DNA of 7,082 nucleotides, from NCBI GenBank assembly GCA_029939815.1, contig JAOZSF010000097.1, positions 1 to 7,082 of the forward strand. Reading direction: 5' to 3'. This document shows positions 5,807 to 7,082 of this stretch, piece by piece. The DNA comes from a bacterium (GTDB lineage Bacteria; Auribacterota; UBA3054; B51-G9). Within the stretch, counting starts at the first letter, position 1. The number at the start of each line of letters is the position of its first letter. Position numbers and translations under genes: made by a program. Below the pieces are notes generated by a model, which saw nothing but the letters and a program-made list of their open reading frames with translations, did no database searches and had not been told where the DNA came from.

Positions 5807-7082
5807 GTGAATAAATTCCCATTTAAAGAAACTAAATTGACTAACGGATTACGCGTTATAACCGCCGAAATGCCTTATATGGAGTCCGTTGCTATAGGCA
5901 TTCTTGCCGGCGTGGGCGGAAGATATGAAAAAGAAGAAGATCTTGGAATCTCGCATTTCTTGGAACACGCTTGCTTCAAAGGAACTAAAAAAAGAAACTC
6001 AAGACAAATTTCACAGGCTATAGAAGGTATCGGAGGTAGCATCAACGGGTTTACAAGCGAAGAAATTACTTGCTATTACGCAAAAGTCCGCTACCCAAAA
6101 TTCGATCAGGCATTTGACGTGCTGGCGGATATGTATCGTAATGCTGTCTTTAACCGCACGGAAATGAACAGGGAACGGGGAGTTATAAAAGAAGAAATCA
6201 AAATGTATATGGATATGCCGGGCCAACTAGTTTATGATGATTTTGGAGCCACAATATGGAAAAATCATCCGCTGGGAAGATCGGTCCTCGGTACTTTCGA
6301 TTCCGTTGACGGTATTTCAGGAAAAAAACTTGCAGATTTTAGAAAAATTAACTACTCTCCAAATAATACCGTAATTAGCGTCGCGGGAAATATCTCCCAT
6401 GATTCCGTCCTTAAAAGCGTGAAAAAATACCTCGATAAATGGAAAGCAATTGCCGTTGTCCCGGAATTTAAACCGTTTGTTCCAAGACAAAAAGCGCCGC
6501 GCGTTCATATTCGTAATCAAGCGACTGAACAGGCACACCTTATAGCAGGATTCCGTTCGGTGGGAAGAACTCATCCTGATCGTTTCGCGCTGAGAGTTTT
6601 ATCTAACATTTTGGGTGGAAACATGAGCTCCAGACTTAATCATGAAATTAGAGAAAAAAGAGGTCTCGCTTATTCTGTTCATTCTCACCTTACAAGATTT
6701 GTTGATGTTGGCGCTTTGATGATTAGTGTGGACACAGATGTAAAAAAACTTCCCGGAGCGCTAAAACTTGTCCTTAAAATTTGCTCGGATATCGCCAAAA
6801 AAGGCGTTAAAGCAAAAGAACTTAAACACGCTAAAGAATATTTGAACGGAACCCTCGCTCTATCAATGGAGCATACAACGGAATATATGATCTGGCTCGG
6901 AAGAAATTCTTTCACGGAAAGCAAATTTCTCACTGTAGAACAGTTAATCGAAAAAACATCTTCAGTCACCGCGGAAGATGTTCAGCGGATGGCAAAAGAA
7001 GTTTTTAAAAATAACAGACTGAATGTCGCCCTTATTGCTGACAACGTTGATAAGAAAAAAATAAAAGATATTGCAAGATTTT
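5807..7082 (+). CDS. M16B (pitrilysin/processing-peptidase-like) zinc peptidase, 3' end outside window
   Basis: The frame is open from a GTG at 5807-5809 to the right edge, giving 425 residues. Single-unit M16B peptidases are usually a little over 400 residues, so the C-terminus should be near. The start follows an in-frame TAA at 5780-5782 and yields the standard opening, with LTNGLRVI at 11-18. There is no Shine-Dalgarno. The inverted zinc motif HFLEH is at 50-54 (H50, E53, H54) and the downstream ligand is E130 in KEEIKM, 76 residues after H54, exactly the family spacing. The FKGT block follows the motif (57-60). The second, structural M16 domain carries GGNMSSRL (270-277) and REKRGLAYSV (282-291). 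All active-site residues are intact. Members degrade or trim peptides and small proteins. No signal peptide is visible, so it probably acts in the cytoplasm unless exported otherwise. It follows the M50 gene by 49 bases and is likely in the same operon. Confidence 0.95.
   Translation, partial: MNKFPFKETKLTNGLRVITAEMPYMESVAIGILAGVGGRYEKEEDLGISHFLEHACFKGTKKRNSRQISQAIEGIGGSINGFTSEEITCYYAKVRYPKFDQAFDVLADMYRNAVFNRTEMNRERGVIKEEIKMYMDMPGQLVYDDFGATIWKNHPLGRSVLGTFDSVDGISGKKLADFRKINYSPNNTVISVAGNISHDSVLKSVKKYLDKWKAIAVVPEFKPFVPRQKAPRVHIRNQATEQAHLIAGFRSVGRTHPDRFALRVLSNILGGNMSSRLNHEIREKRGLAYSVHSHLTRFVDVGALMISVDTDVKKLPGALKLVLKICSDIAKKGVKAKELKHAKEYLNGTLALSMEHTTEYMIWLGRNSFTESKFLTVEQLIEKTSSVTAEDVQRMAKEVFKNNRLNVALIADNVDKKKIKDIARF

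Noticed and set aside
6011..6969. Several minus-strand open frames (6011-6226, 6317-6574, 6685-6969)
   Set aside because: All are antisense to the M16B peptidase gene, whose plus frame carries intact family motifs throughout.

Overview
The window comes from an AT-rich, diderm (Gram-negative-type) bacterium. This is shown by a full-length BamA-type outer-membrane protein assembly factor, a lipoprotein with a classical lipobox, and several proteins with Sec signal peptides. Canonical sigma70-like promoter elements are present. Shine-Dalgarno sequences are weak or absent before most genes, and GTG starts appear next to ATG. I cannot place the phylum from the sequence alone. The combination is compatible with deep-branching diderms such as Elusimicrobia, Omnitrophota or Lentisphaerae-like lineages, but this is inference. 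Only ordinary chromosomal genes are visible: no transposase, phage gene, CRISPR array or tRNA.

Layout. Positions 1-54 are a perfect 7-bp tandem repeat that runs off the left edge, followed by a short non-coding stretch with a hairpin (76-105) that probably ends the leftward operon. The leftward (minus-strand) operon runs 4207 to 155: bamA, a 12-base gap, a GNA1162/DUF799-like lipoprotein gene, a 27-base gap, and a gene for a secreted protein of unknown family. A 402-base divergent intergenic region (4208-4609) holds a TATAAT-type promoter for bamA beside a perfect 16-bp palindrome, a stem-loop element without an assigned role, and two tandem promoter candidates for the rightward genes. The rightward operon has a small exported protein of unknown family (4610-5080), a 219-residue M50 site-2-type membrane protease (5098-5757), and an M16B zinc peptidase (from 5807) that is cut by the right edge after 425 codons.

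How it fits together. The whole window is about the cell envelope. The left operon builds or decorates the outer membrane: BamA inserts beta-barrel proteins, and the lipoprotein and secreted protein downstream are plausible partners or clients. The right operon couples an exported protein with two metalloproteases of different type, one intramembrane (HEWAH...LDG) and one soluble zinc peptidase (HFLEH...E). This suggests processing or turnover of envelope or secreted polypeptides. No clearly new system is evident. The most unusual items are the heptamer array, the structured element in the divergent intergenic region, and the two unrecognised exported proteins.
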